From: Venturia oleaginea
Lineage: Eukaryota; Ascomycota; Dothideomycetes; Venturiales; Venturiaceae
Assembly (NCBI GenBank): GCA_013176395.1
Contig: JABMLP010000033.1
Location: 186,001 to 250,000 of the forward strand
Direction: 5' to 3'
DNA: 64,000 nt
How positions within the stretch are numbered: the stretch's first letter is position 1; every line of letters begins with the position of its first letter. Positions 48,031-59,185 of the stretch are shown in pieces. A model generated the notes under the pieces. It made no database searches and was not told where the DNA came from. It saw only the letters and a program-made list of their open reading frames with translations. Position numbers and translations under genes: made by a program.

Positions 48031-49968
48031 TCAAGCACGACTGGCCTTAATTTTATCCGCCGCCCTCTCAGCAAGCGCATAAAGCGTACTGACCAAATGC
48101 CCCGAAACCTGAAAAGGAAAAACACTAGCATCCACAACCCTAACATTGGCAGTCCCATAAACCAAATGCGCATCATCAACAACACCACCTAACTCTTTAC
48201 TCATCATAGCAACAGTGGAGAGGTAATGGTAATTAGGTCTATACCCCCCCTTCAACCACTCCGCCCACGCCCCCTCGGACTCCCCAGCCGGCACGACGGA
48301 AAACCCGGGCACACGCTCGGAAGTAAAGATATCAGTTAGTGGAGCCGTTGTAGCGGTTTTTCGTGCGACCTGCGCTGTACCGACTTGTTGCAGGACGTCG
48401 TAGTCGAGCATGAAGTAATTTGGGTTTATGGAGGCGGGGATGGAGGCGTTGGCGGATTTGATGTGGATGTTGCCGCGGGAGAAGGGCATGAGGCCCCAGT
48501 AGGTTACTATACCTAGTCCGGCGTCTGTAGGGCTGACGATGACTTCGGAGATTGTGACGTTTTCTTTGAAGATGAGGTCGTGTTGGATGTTATATAGTTT
48601 TGCGAGAGCGTCAGGGTTGACGGTGCCACCGGTTGCTTTTACGGTGTCTTTGGCGTATTGCTCCAGGGATGACTTTATCTTTGCGGCGATGGCGGCGGTC
48701 TTGTCACCCCATACGTCGGCGGCGTTGAAGTAGCCGGCGAATCCGCCTAGACCGGGATTGGAGAAGTTTTGGTTGGCTATGTATTGGGTTTCGGTGGTGG
48801 TTTGATCCTGGAGGTGCTCGCCGACGAAGGGGGAGTTGACTTTGACTTCGATGCCGAGCGGCTCGAGCACACTTTGAGATGTATCAGTATTTTGTCGCTT
48901 GGCTGGGATATCGTGACTCACCGAGGGTTACCGACACCCGAAAGCTCGAGGAGAAGCGGGGAGATTAGAGCCCCGGCAGATAGGATGACTTCCTTCGTGG
49001 CTTGCAGCTTCTTCTCAACACCGGACTTGTCGGTAAAGATGACACCGTCGGCAACAGCTGCTGACGACTTGCCACCAGCAGACCATGTCATACGTCGGAC
49101 AGAAGAGTTGAGGTAGACACGAAGGTTGGGTCTCGTACTGATTGGAAAGTAATAAGCGCGAGCAGCGTCTGCTTGTGGTCAGTATTGATAGCAGGCTCTA
49201 GAAATGGGCAGGGCAGTATACCTGCGCGGATATTCAGGTCCCGATCATGTGTCTTGGGGTAGATGTTAAATCCACGCATGTAGCCTCCATTCCCATCTCT
49301 ATTCCAAGGCAAATTGATGGCCTGGAAGGTGGCGTTGATAATAGATGAGACGTTGTTGCCAATCATGCCAGTGGGCCAGCTGACAGACAATGGACCTTCG
49401 GTGCCATGGAACTCGGGTAAGTAGGATGCGCCTGTAGACATCTGGGCTTCAGTCGGCTTCTGAAAATGCTCGCTTTTCTTGTAGTAGGGGAACAGAAGAT
49501 CCCAGCTTAGAGAGTTTCCGACCTTCTCCCAGGCGTCGATTTGGCTGCTCTCGGCACGCAGGTAATTCATGGCTGATTGAGAAATGTTAGACTTGCTAAT
49601 TGAAGCGGTGATATGGGCTTGCCATTGATAGTACTGCCTCCTCCTAGCGCTTTCCCAGCCCTCAAGATCTGAGTCTTGTTTCCGGCATATGCCTGAGGTT
49701 CACTCACAAATGCCCAGTCGAGCTGTGTGCCAAAAGCACGGCCATATGCGGTTGGGTCGGTGACATTGAGGTTGTCGAAGACTGAATCACCAGCCTCAAT
49801 GACAGCAACAGAGATGGTCGGATCCTCGCTCAAACGATTCGCCAATACCAATCCTGACAGACCACCGCCGGCAATGATATAATCATAGCTCGAAGATGGA
49901 TTGGGGATTGGATCAGGCACAGCGAAGGCGGTTGAAGCAAGTACGAGGGTAGCGAGCTGCCTCAACAT
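48031..49968 (-). CDS. Secreted GMC-family FAD oxidoreductase (glucose/aryl-alcohol oxidase type)
   Basis: Four exons on the minus strand, 49968-49623, 49572-49222, 49168-48922 and 48871-48031, give 594 residues. A signal peptide (MLRQLATLVLASTAFA) precedes the FAD-binding motif YDYIIAGGGLSGLVLANRL and the adenine-binding acid IEAGD. GGGSTIN, the GMC signature region, ends exon 1. NLRVYLNSSVRRM and SAGALISPLLLELSGVG form the second signature. The active-site His pair is expected at NYHYLSTVAMM and VSGHLVSTLYALAERAAD. N-glycosylation sequons are present (NVS, NAT, NNVS). It should oxidise alcohols or sugars outside the cell and yield H2O2. Intron 1 (49573-49622) uses a rare GC donor (GCAAGC); no GT donor there keeps the frame and the signature. 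Confidence 0.88.
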
Positions 49969-50983
49969 GATTGTGATGGAACGGTTTTGAATAAAAATGA
50001 GCCGGTGAAAATCTGGGCATCTGTTCTTGATCTGAAAAACAACGTAATCAGTGCGGCTTGGCCTCAGAATCGCCGAACATTTAGAAATTCTTGGCACATT
50101 GCGCGCGAGGTGGACATGTACGAAGCCCTTATATAAAATGAGAGTTTTTAACTTTCTGCGTTGTGCCCGTTGATTTTGCCATTTACCCCATTTACCCCAT
50201 TGGGGAAATTCACGAACAGGCCCTTGGTTGGTGATGGTCACTGCTGCGAATGCGAACGTCTCGAGAATTGGTGGGTAAAAGTGATTCCGTCATAGAAAAG
50301 ATATAGTAGTCGTCTTCGGGCCGATCAATCATCATCCGAGACACCAACTTGGTTCTTCCTGGACGTTTTGTTAGAAACACTCACCATCAATGAATGTGTC
50401 CTGTTGCTGGCGTCAAGAAGGCTGGCTCAGGTAATCTAGGCGTTAGCGTGTTTTATACTACGTAAGAGATGCACCAATCTAAATGCGTACGTATAAGACA
50501 GTATCTAATTCAGAAGTGTATTGTCTCTGCGCGAGTAAGACGTGGACAGAAATTCTTAAAGCCTCTGCGTTAGGTTGGCAGGCGGAGACTTGATCCATAC
50601 ATGCGCGTTTTGAAGAACGGCCGGCCGTGCTTAAGTGAGGAACATTAGAATTAAGAATTATTTAGGTATCGGTACTCAAAATCTGTAGCCAGTCTACAGT
50701 CTACAGAACGTCTTTCTCGTAGAGGCAATATCGCAAGCCTCGTAATGACAGACGTCCTGTGCTCCGTAGGCGTAGTACTACATGCTCAATAGAGTCTCAA
50801 AATCGCTCAGTTCACGTTGAAATCTCAGGTTAACCCCCAGTTTTCAATGTATCTAATGCAGAATCGCTACATCGAGTTGCATTGAGCATTGAAACCACGA
50901 ATTCACCATCACACCTTAGGTATGATTTCCGTCCGTCCTCTCTCTTCTCAAGTCCCCCCCACCTAAACGCTCCCACAACGTCC
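49969..50983. other. 1-kb intergenic region
   Basis: Promoter of the GMC oxidoreductase at the left; nothing else is identifiable. Confidence 0.5.
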
Positions 50984-51729
50984 CTAACTGCAACTTGACA
51001 TCCAATATCCATTGACATTCTCCACAAAGAAAATACACCCGTTGTTCTGTGTATTACAAGGATTTTTCTAACGCAAAAAAGTACCATCAGCAAAATCCTC
51101 ATTGCCCCCGAGAAAAGGGAAAAAACAACTTAATGTCCAACAACGCTGGAAGAAAGAAGCAGTAGGAAACACGGAGCAGTTCAATCTCAACCACGGAAAA
51201 CTTGATTCGAAAGAAAGGGCAAACATTCGTCTCTGCGCCTTCCTTCCACATCTCATGCGCACGCGAGAGAAAAAGGGGCTGGGGAAGATGCACATGAGTT
51301 TTAAGTTAAAGATGAGAGAAACTACTTACATCGCGACAGAATTGCTTCGCATTTTGCCCTGTGGGAAGCGGAGGGAACCATGCAGGGCGTGGGTCATTTC
51401 CATGTTTTTTGAGATCGATGTATTTGACACCGTCGTAGCGCTTAAGGACGCAGACACCGCTTTTGCCGTTATTTCTGTCGCACTGTTTCTGTTTCACGGA
51501 GGAGGAAGTGGTTAGTCTAAATGTCCGTATTTGGGTCGTGGAGATGGTGTTAGTATAGTAGGGGAAGCTAGCTAGCTGATGATTTTAGGGAAGTTTAGGC
51601 ACGTGGTAGAAGCTGGAAGCTGGGGCAAGTAAGGACAGGAAGGACGCTGGGAAGACCTACATAATCGCCATCCCCAGCGGAAATGACGGAAGCCAGAATA
51701 AGTACGATGGCTGAGAAATATAGCTTCAT
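50984..51729 (-). CDS. Six-cysteine small secreted protein (effector-like)
   Basis: Three short exons on the minus strand, 51729-51661, 51488-51330 and 51067-50984, all in phase 0, encode 103 residues. Exon 1 is a textbook signal peptide (MKLYFSAIVLILASVISA). The mature part has six cysteines: QCDRN, GVCVL, QFCRD, NPCNT, NGCIF and a final SSCS. The exon 2 acceptor has a GACTAAC branch site and a CAG border; its donor is GTAAGT. The final exon reads KNPCNTQNNGCIFFVENVNG and ends at TAG. Introns are 172 and 262 nt, long for this genome. The family is not recognised; size, secretion signal and even cysteine count suit an apoplastic effector or antimicrobial protein with three disulfides, which is inference. 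Confidence 0.62.
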
Positions 51730-52046
51730 GATGGACGTATCAAAAGAGGCTTGGAGAAGTTGGGACGAAAAGAAAGGTCATGAAGAGGAGTACATAAAGA
51801 TGTGTATCCATTTATAGATACATATGAATTCATATACACCATGTCCAAGACCATTCTCTTTGGTAGTATCTAAGTTACCTCATCCCAGATTCAAGAAGCA
51901 CCCTATGATCTCGTGAAAGAGAGCGTGGGAGAATAGAAAGATGTGATACGCTGAGAACCCCTACGTAGATTATTAATATGCAAATGTATCCGACTACGAG
52001 AATATCACGTACTTGGCTTACCCCTCTGTGTATTCTTCACGTTGTT

Positions 52047-52232
52047 CTGACTGACTAACTGACTGACTGAATGACGATTGCGATCCTAAGCTTACGCCGA
52101 TATGGGTACGTTGATGGCTAAGCAGTTGGATGGGATCTAGTCAGGCTTCGCTGTAGAGTAGGCTTCTACAATCGCTCAGTCAGTCAATCAGTCAGCCAAT
52201 CAGCCAATCAGTCGGTTGGCCAACCAGTCAGC
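52047..52232. repeat. Inverted pair of CTGA/TCAG simple repeats
   Basis: A (CTGA)n-type run at about 52047-52084 is mirrored by a (TCAG/CAAT)n run at 52170-52232. As reverse complements they could pair into an imperfect stem around a loop of about 85 bp. Non-coding, between the secreted protein gene and the transposon. Confidence 0.6.
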
Positions 52233-52389
52233 CAAAACGAAGCACTAGATAAATATACACGAGGAGGATACGGAGCACAGTAAACACGCGCGCACTATTA
52301 AGTGATAAAAAGGGTCCCTCCCAAAATAGACAGACCGAGGGGAAAAGGCGATCCCCTATCAATTTACTATAATTAACATGTCATCCATA

Positions 52390-54245
52390 CCGTGTTCCAC
52401 CACCGAGCTGGTCAACCCACCGAGCTGGTCAAAAAGGCTTGGCACGACCAACTCATGTTACGACTCTTCAATTTAATCGCTATTGACAATAGATTCCAAG
52501 TCCGTCGTGCTGCTATCTGATTCAGATGATATCTCGATATCTTTTTTACAAGTTCGCGCATTATGCCCAGTTGCGCCGCAGTTCCCACAGCGCCGTTGAG
52601 TTGGTCGGGCTGTTTCTTGATCACCACTACCACGAGCCTTCTTCGATCCCTGAGGCGCTACAGACGCCTCTGCAGCGACCTGCGCTGCTGCAGTCCCATA
52701 CTCTATAGTACCACCTTGCTGGATCCACTTCCTTTTGCACCATTTTCGCTTCGTCATTACTGCCAATTGCTCTTCAAGCTCGCGGTTGCGCGCAACAAGT
52801 AGAGCGTTTTGGTGTAGCATCAATTCAGCGCCCTTGACAAGCTGGGAAAAGCCTGCCTGCGCAGTAACTGGTGACCGAGTAAAGGACTCGCTTACGAGCT
52901 TGGATTGGGATCCAAATTCAAGAGTATTGCTTGGAGTCTTCGACTGCCACGGCGTCTCCTGCGGTGGGGGTGCTGGTGGGGTACGTAGCCGTACTTCAAG
53001 GCGATCCAATACCACCTCCGCGTTGATAGGGACTAGCCCTACCATCTCAAAAGCCTTTCGACAGTTCTCTTCTGTAAACACGTCGAAAAACGCGTCTTTG
53101 AAGGCTGGAAGGAAGCCTTCTTTGTTGATATGGTAGACGAGTCGGCGTGCCAAGTCTCGAACTCGTTGAGAGTACTTGCACTTCAACGGCGAGAAGCAGA
53201 CCTCATCAAGCCGCTGGAGGATATGCGATGAATGAGGTGGCATACAGAGCGTTATGATCTTATGTTCGAGGCAGTAGTCCTTGAAATCCTGGTTGAGATG
53301 GCTCTCATGGCCGTCCAAGATGAGCAGCCTATACCCTCTCACTTGACGCGCCTTTGTATACGCGTCAAAGTGCTTCAACCACTTAAGACCAAGCGCGTTG
53401 TTTGTCCAGCCGTTCTCAGAGACCGAGAGCTTCCAATTCCGTGGTATATCTGCCTCCTCATACCACGCAGAGATGTGAACGCGTCCTTTGTAGATAATGA
53501 AGGGCGGGGTCGCATACCCAGCGGCGTAGATACTCTGGATAACCGTAACCCACTCGCGATTGCCTGGCTGGATCAAATCAGGCCGTGTACGTCTTTCAGA
53601 AGCTGTGACTACCTTCATTGACCCAATAACGCCCATCTGGAAGCCAATCTCATCAAAGTTGTGCGTATCCTTGTCGTGGATGCCGTACTTGACTTTAGTA
53701 TCTGCAACGAGCTTGAACCACGCGCCAATAATCTCTGGGTCTTCCTGTAGTATCCTCTGCCTATCCTTGCCTCGATTGAAGGCCATCTTGAGCTCATCTG
53801 AGCGCGTTACGAACCTCTCAGCCCAGTTTTTCCCTACTGGCTCTCCACCGCGTACACCCAGCAGTTTATCCGCCTTATCTGCCACCTCATATAGCCGGGG
53901 CGCAAATCCTCGCAAATCGAGGTCGAGGATGTATTGGACAAGCGTCTGCTCTTCTGTTGCAGTGAGCTTATGGGAGTTTGGGCGAGTTTGAGATCGAGAG
54001 GTAATTCCGCAGAGCCGATCAGAGAGCCTTTGGTGTTTGATGTTTGATGTTGAAGGCTGCAGCAGCGCGCCGTAGGCTTTGAAATTGGCCAGAGGTATAG
54101 GCCTGAAGAGCGAGATCAATTCTGCCTTCTTCTTGAACGGCTATCGCGTTGCGTTGTTGAGACATTGCGTGTTGAAGAGGATAAGGGCTGTGCCAAGGAA
54201 AAGCGGCCGGCTCGGTGGTGTGGCCGGCTCGGTGGTGGAATACGT
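52390..54245 (-). mobile_element. Tc1/pogo (Fot-like) DNA transposon, full length
   Basis: 1856-bp element flanked by TA at 52388-52389 and 54246-54247, the target duplication of pogo elements. Terminal inverted repeats: CCGTGTTCCACCACCGAGC at the left and ACGTATTCCACCACCGAGC (reverse complement) at the right, 17 of 19 matching. Each end also repeats a CACCGAGC-type unit twice (52400-52432 and 54205-54238), likely transposase binding sites. It carries one transposase gene on the minus strand. The intact ends and TA suggest a fairly recent insertion. Confidence 0.9.
52473..54165 (-). pseudogene. Pogo-type DDE transposase, frameshifted in the N-terminal HTH
   Basis: The frame begins at ATG 54165 (MSQQRNAIAVQEEGRIDLAL), a psq-type helix-turn-helix. 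At 54034-54047 a 7-bp unit is tandemly duplicated (TGTTTGA twice on the plus strand), which shifts the frame by one. The second frame then runs to the stop at 52473: CENP-B-type HTH (KLTATEEQTLVQYILDLDLRG), the catalytic DDE_1 domain with NFDEIGFQMG, LILDGHESHLN and LQRLDEVCFSPLK carrying the three acidic residues, and a CCHC zinc knuckle (CGNCGATGHNARTC) near the end. Apart from the shift the 561-codon gene is complete. No ATG precedes the HTH in the second frame, so the product is probably inactive. Confidence 0.85.
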
Positions 54246-54249
54246 TAAA

Positions 54250-54495
54250 CTATAGGATTATAGTAGTATTCACTTCATCGACACCAACAATCTTTTGAAG
54301 ATCTACATTCGTACAACAAACCTTATCTGGTAATATCCTTCCACACGTGTTATCAAGACATATTATTTTACGAAATGTAGCCGCACACGGGTTGATTATG
54401 CAGACGAGACGATTGGTTGCAATTGCTTCTACACCTGTCATCGTTGTAAGTGGTTGCGACGGAGAAAACGAAGCTTGGGAGAAGGATATAAACAT
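54250..54495 (-). CDS. Short cysteine-containing ORF next to the transposon
   Basis: An 81-residue minus-strand ORF from ATG 54495 (frame open to 54603) with six cysteines packed in about 35 residues: VCIINPC, IICLDNTC and VCC. The N-terminus (MFISFSQASFSPSQ) is only weakly signal-like. No intron or homology support. It could be the end of a small secreted protein gene, or chance. Confidence 0.22.
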   Translation of the reverse strand: MFISFSQASFSPSQPLTTMTGVEAIATNRLVCIINPCAATFRKIICLDNTCGRILPDKVCCTNVDLQKIVGVDEVNTTIIL

Positions 54496-57400
54496 CAAGC
54501 AGAGCTCGCTCGTACGCAAGACTAAGCCAGAAAACACCTCTAGCGCAAATTTAGCTCGCCGCCATAGTGAGTGGACAAAATTGGCACTTGATGTCCTATG
54601 CATGTAAAAAGAGCTAGTTCGACGTCTAGAAAAGAGTGCACCGCATCGGGTACTTCACCATTGGTTGAGGAAGTTCGGTTGCGAGAAACATTGGTTATTA
54701 ATGTGTTCGCTCCGTATCTCAGTTTCTCAAGCTGCTGGACTGGGCGTGACGAAGCAGTGTATTTCGTGGTCCTGCCGGCGTGGCGCGTAGTTTCGCCGCT
54801 CGATAGCGACAGACAACTGTGACTGGTAGATTTGATATCAAACTTCCAGGAATGACCCAGCAAATTTCAAAGGTCAGTGACTAACGCCCAGGATCAATTC
54901 TTGACCGCTTTCGTTCTGTACATGGTAGACTTAGCTACACACGCTGTTCAGGGAATAAAACAGCTGTCCATGCTTTGGGTAGCAGCGTGAGTTGTGCTAA
55001 CTATAAGCCAGCGGCCATGTTTATGTTTCGAGTCCGGCCGGGATATGAGCCTGATTTTGGTTGGTATCGAGGTGTGATTCAGCAGCTGGCCAAGACCAGG
55101 GAAGTATCGCGACCTTGCAAGACAGAAAAGAGGCTTGATTTGTTTATTGCTAGCGACGAAAACAGAGTGCAAGTTGTCCTTGTTCTAGTAATGCAATTGA
55201 TGACCGGGCTAAAGGAGGCGACATTCTGTGCTTCCACGATACGCTGGCTAAAGATTTCGCTGTGTCCCAAGGCTTACCAGCAAAACGACAAGCACTCCAC
55301 GTATCAGCCGTGTGCGCAGAAAATGGCGATAAGCGGCGCGTGGGTCTGGTGGAAAAATGGAGGAATGCGCCTGCCTTGTTCCGAGTGTGTAGGCCAATGA
55401 ATGTGCGAGCCGGAAGGGAGATGCCTGAGACAATGGTCGGGTGAAGGCGTTAGTGAGTTGGATCAAGTCGGATGTGCGATGCAGGTGTTTCATTTGAGAA
55501 GGGAATGCGAGTGTCAAGGTTGATATGTTCGTGTCCTGACAAGTCGTGGATTCTTTGTCGTACAAGTGGCTGGTTGTACGTGGGATCTGACCAGGTTCCA
55601 GGCATGTCGGGCTTGTTGAACGGCTGACGACTGGCCATGTACAACTAGTGCTCCGTTCGATGGTGCAGATTGGGAGAGCTTGTCAGACCAAACTGGGAGT
55701 AGAAGTATCAAGGGATGTCCAAAGATTCATATTGCTCCGGGAATTGGTGAAGCGCGGCACAAGCACCCTGTTAGTTAAACACAGGGCTGGAAGTAGGCAC
55801 TACCATGTGATGCACTCACTGCGTGTGTGGAGCAAACGGTTTTGGCATGGTTTGGCTGATCACAGATGCTTTTGTTGCATGTGCCGAAATGGATATCAGT
55901 AGGAGTATTCCCCTACATGAGAGGTGCTGGAATGTTGGAACGGCATAAGAATGAAGAATTATTATTATCCAGACTCTACAAAGCATTCACTCCAAGCCAG
56001 TCTTTTGAAAGTGTGGTGCAGATACGGAGGGGGCCTAGACATCTTGAAAGACGACTCGGCCCCAGAAATGCACGGCAAGCAACCAACATGCATCACAAGA
56101 TGAATTGACGGAAATGCCTCATTGGGTGTTAGCCCAGGAATACCGCCGTCAAAGGGTTGATTTTCCTATGTGGAGGTGAAACCATCCGATTTGTCCGATT
56201 TTTCACTTTGGAAACAGGCTGTGCGTTATCCGTCATGGTAGTGTAACGTAGTCGGATCGATGGGCGCGGCGGAAGAAGGTGAAGGCTTCATGCATCTGAC
56301 ATGGCAGGCGGCAGAAGGTCGACGAGGAGCTGGGGCATCCACTGGCTCAGGGTTGGAACGAGTGGACAAAGCACGAGAGGAGGGTGCTAGGCAGTGAGAT
56401 ACGCGGCTGATGGGGACACTGGCATCGAATCGAAGATGAGAACACGACTGGGAGGCCGAATGGGCGCACCATGGTATGGATGGTACCTCACGCATACACA
56501 GTATATAACGGCGAGGAGACCGCAACGGCTCCCCGGCCACCCTGAACGTCATAGGACACAGATTGCTACCTGCCTCGTCCATTATCATGGTGTGCAGCAG
56601 TGAGCAGTCACAACCGTCGAATCTGGGATGAGGGCTAGGAAGGTAAATAGGGTAGCGTCTGTCTGCATCGACCAGTCACTTTGGAAAGATGTGGGGTCTG
56701 CAGCTCGCATATTCTTGACGAGTCAGCGTATCCCTTGTGTTGGGTCCAGAGTAGCACCCAGCTCTCGGTGCGTACACCATGATTTGACGTTGATGCCTCC
56801 ACTCGGATCGGTCCAATGCATAGCAATTTCGACATGCGTTCCTCCGGCTGTGATAGTGAGGCCCGTTCCAAAGCATCGGGGCCTGACATCTGGAAGCCTG
56901 CCACTTCGTTTGTGCATGGCTCGACGTGCCCCTTAGGTCCACCCAGGCCCCAGGCCCCAGGCCCCAGGCCCCACGCCCCACGCCCCACGCCCCATCTCTC
57001 CGAAACCTTCTGTGACCTCCCTCTTGGCTGCCTTCGCCTAGCTTAGCGTGGGCCGCTTCATTTGGGCCTTCTGCGCCTAAGTGAACGCTTTAATCCAATC
57101 CCGGCTGCTGCACCTTCAAACTCGGAGACGACTTATTTTTTCCTACTTGCTTGACCGCTCCTCCAGCTCCCCTCCTGGCTTCCAAGTTCAGGTCTGAGCA
57201 TCCATGACTCTCGTGGACCTCCCCAGATGCGGCACTAACCATGCGCCTTTCCCCCTCAGTCTGATCCCGGAGACAGCAAAGCTTCTCGATATCGGTGCTC
57301 TGTGCCGACATCTTTGACCTTGCGCCATCTAACATGCCTACCCGCTACCCGTGCAGCGCTCAGCCACCCCAGAAACATCATGGAGATTGCTTGGACTTTG

Positions 57401-57912
57401 TTAGTTGACCCTTGCTATTGGTTCACAGTCATGGCCCTTTTGTCCCTGGCGTGGTATCCATCTCGCAAAGCAAAAGTTTGTCGTCTGCCGCAATTACTAC
57501 CTACTCGTGCCACTTATACTTGTTTTCCTTAATTAGTCTTTCCAAGTGAGCGCCGTCTCACAATCCTCTCATCCAACCCTGTCTCTGCATCCACATCAAG
57601 CCTCTGTAGATTACGGACCTACCGGACCTGACTGGCTGACGTTATAGTCCTCTCTCTCAAGCCTGCCGTTTAACATACCGGACCCGTGTCTCGTCACTGT
57701 TTCTATACTCCATACTGCCACATTGCTCCGTTCTCGTAAATCCACCGCTATACGAGCCACTTCTCGATCAAATCTTAAACGAGGCTATAATGAATTCATA
57801 ACACCAACAGGCTTCTCTTTCTTTTCTACTCTCATACCTCTCTCCTTCGTCATCCACAACCTTCTTACACACATTACAACCTTCACTGATTGCACACAAC
57901 TGATTGCATACA
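54496..57912. other. 3.4-kb gene-poor region
   Basis: No gene could be supported. 56943-56993 is a tandem heptamer repeat. From about 57540 the sequence is C/T- and C/A-rich, probably the promoter and long leader of the gene at 57913. Confidence 0.45.
56943..56993. repeat. C-rich heptamer tandem repeat
   Basis: About four copies of AGGCCCC followed directly by about three copies of ACGCCCC. The single-base difference between the two blocks shows array growth after one substitution. Non-coding. Confidence 0.8.
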
Positions 57913-58878
57913 ATGGACTATAACCATGATCAAGATATGCAGGAGGTAGCCAATCGAATGGAATCATACAAATTGACTCGACCTTCAAAATCCTCTACTG
58001 GCCAAACTCCGAAAAGACATTCAGCTCGGATAGAGAAGCCAAGGAGCAACCACCAAAGTCCACGAGCATTGGAAAGACGTCGCACACTCACCGCAGTCAA
58101 GCAATATGCCTCTCTTGATGATCACTACCGCAAGATGTTTGGACTGGAAGATGAAGAGGAGAGGGAGATTGGCCAGGAACAACACCAAAACACCCGGCCT
58201 GTCAGCTGGCATCCCTCTTCTTCTCGATGGGCCATTGACGACTATATCATGGTTACTTCACAATCACCAGCGCAAATGATGTATCAACACTCAAGCACGT
58301 CAATAGACGCATCCGTGGCTACCTACGCCTCTCAAGTCAACAATGCATGGTCTTCCCATATGCATGGTTATCCCGCATCACATCAAACCTATGGGACACC
58401 GTCATACATGTCTAGCACGTCCCGGCCCGAGTCAACAGATCATACCGAATACCAACAGGTTCACTCTTTACCCGTGCGGTACACCACGCCGCAAGATCAG
58501 TTCTGGGAAGATGATGCAAGAGAGGATTTTCAGAGGGAGCAAAGTACGGAGCTCATCGGGGTGGGACTCTACGATCTACCTGGAACAACCCTCCCATTCG
58601 TGCACACGGGTGGGAAGGGGATGAAATTGGAGGAAACATGGCAGCCACCAGAAGACATGGAAGATGCCGACGCGGATGAAGAAAGCGAGGACGAGGAAGA
58701 GGAGCCTCCGAGGCCCGAAGACGCACAACTCCCCCAAGCCAGCCTGCCGGTTGTGAACATGTCTGGTCAAAGTCTTCTCTTCGATGGAGAGGACGCAGGT
58801 TTGAAGAACGAATGGTGGTATCACCAACTGAAAAACCCGTTACCACAGGCCGGTACTTTGAGGTATGGATGGATTTAG
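57913..58878 (+). CDS. Uncharacterised acidic fungal protein
   Basis: Single exon, 321 residues from ATG 57913; the upstream in-frame codons have no ATG. The N-terminal third is basic and Ser/Thr-rich (TGQTPKRHSARIEKPRSNHQ). A middle Gln/Ser/Tyr-rich region is probably disordered. The C-terminal third has STELIGVGLYDLPGTT, KGMKLEETWQPPEDME, a purely acidic run (DADEESEDEEEE), and ends NEWWYHQLKNPLPQAG. The motif-like islands in an otherwise disordered protein suggest a conserved fungal regulator with short binding motifs, but I do not recognise the family. The long pyrimidine-rich leader points to controlled expression. Confidence 0.7.
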   Translation: MDYNHDQDMQEVANRMESYKLTRPSKSSTGQTPKRHSARIEKPRSNHQSPRALERRRTLTAVKQYASLDDHYRKMFGLEDEEEREIGQEQHQNTRPVSWHPSSSRWAIDDYIMVTSQSPAQMMYQHSSTSIDASVATYASQVNNAWSSHMHGYPASHQTYGTPSYMSSTSRPESTDHTEYQQVHSLPVRYTTPQDQFWEDDAREDFQREQSTELIGVGLYDLPGTTLPFVHTGGKGMKLEETWQPPEDMEDADADEESEDEEEEPPRPEDAQLPQASLPVVNMSGQSLLFDGEDAGLKNEWWYHQLKNPLPQAGTLRYGWI

Positions 58879-59185
58879 CGTTTCGGAACCTTTTTGTTTG
58901 ATTTACAGCGTGGAGTTGGGATTTCTTGACCTTCTGCATATATACCCGTCGATGCTTTGTAGACATCGATAACATGCAGCGACATCACACTCTGTAGAAT
59001 AGCAGTGTTCCCCAACAATTAGACTATACACGCAGGGTTCCCAATGATGATCGTTCAAGTCAGGATCACGTGCCTATCCCTGTCCGAATCCTCCGCCTCT
59101 GCGAACTTTTATTTGACAACCACTCTTCCTCTTCATCTACAACCTTGAATCCATTACCACTGCATTACAAATCCTCTCCACGGGT

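Noticed and set aside
54975..55400. 141-residue plus-strand ORF
   Set aside because: No recognisable motif, no neighbouring exon with good splice sites, and composition like non-coding flank.
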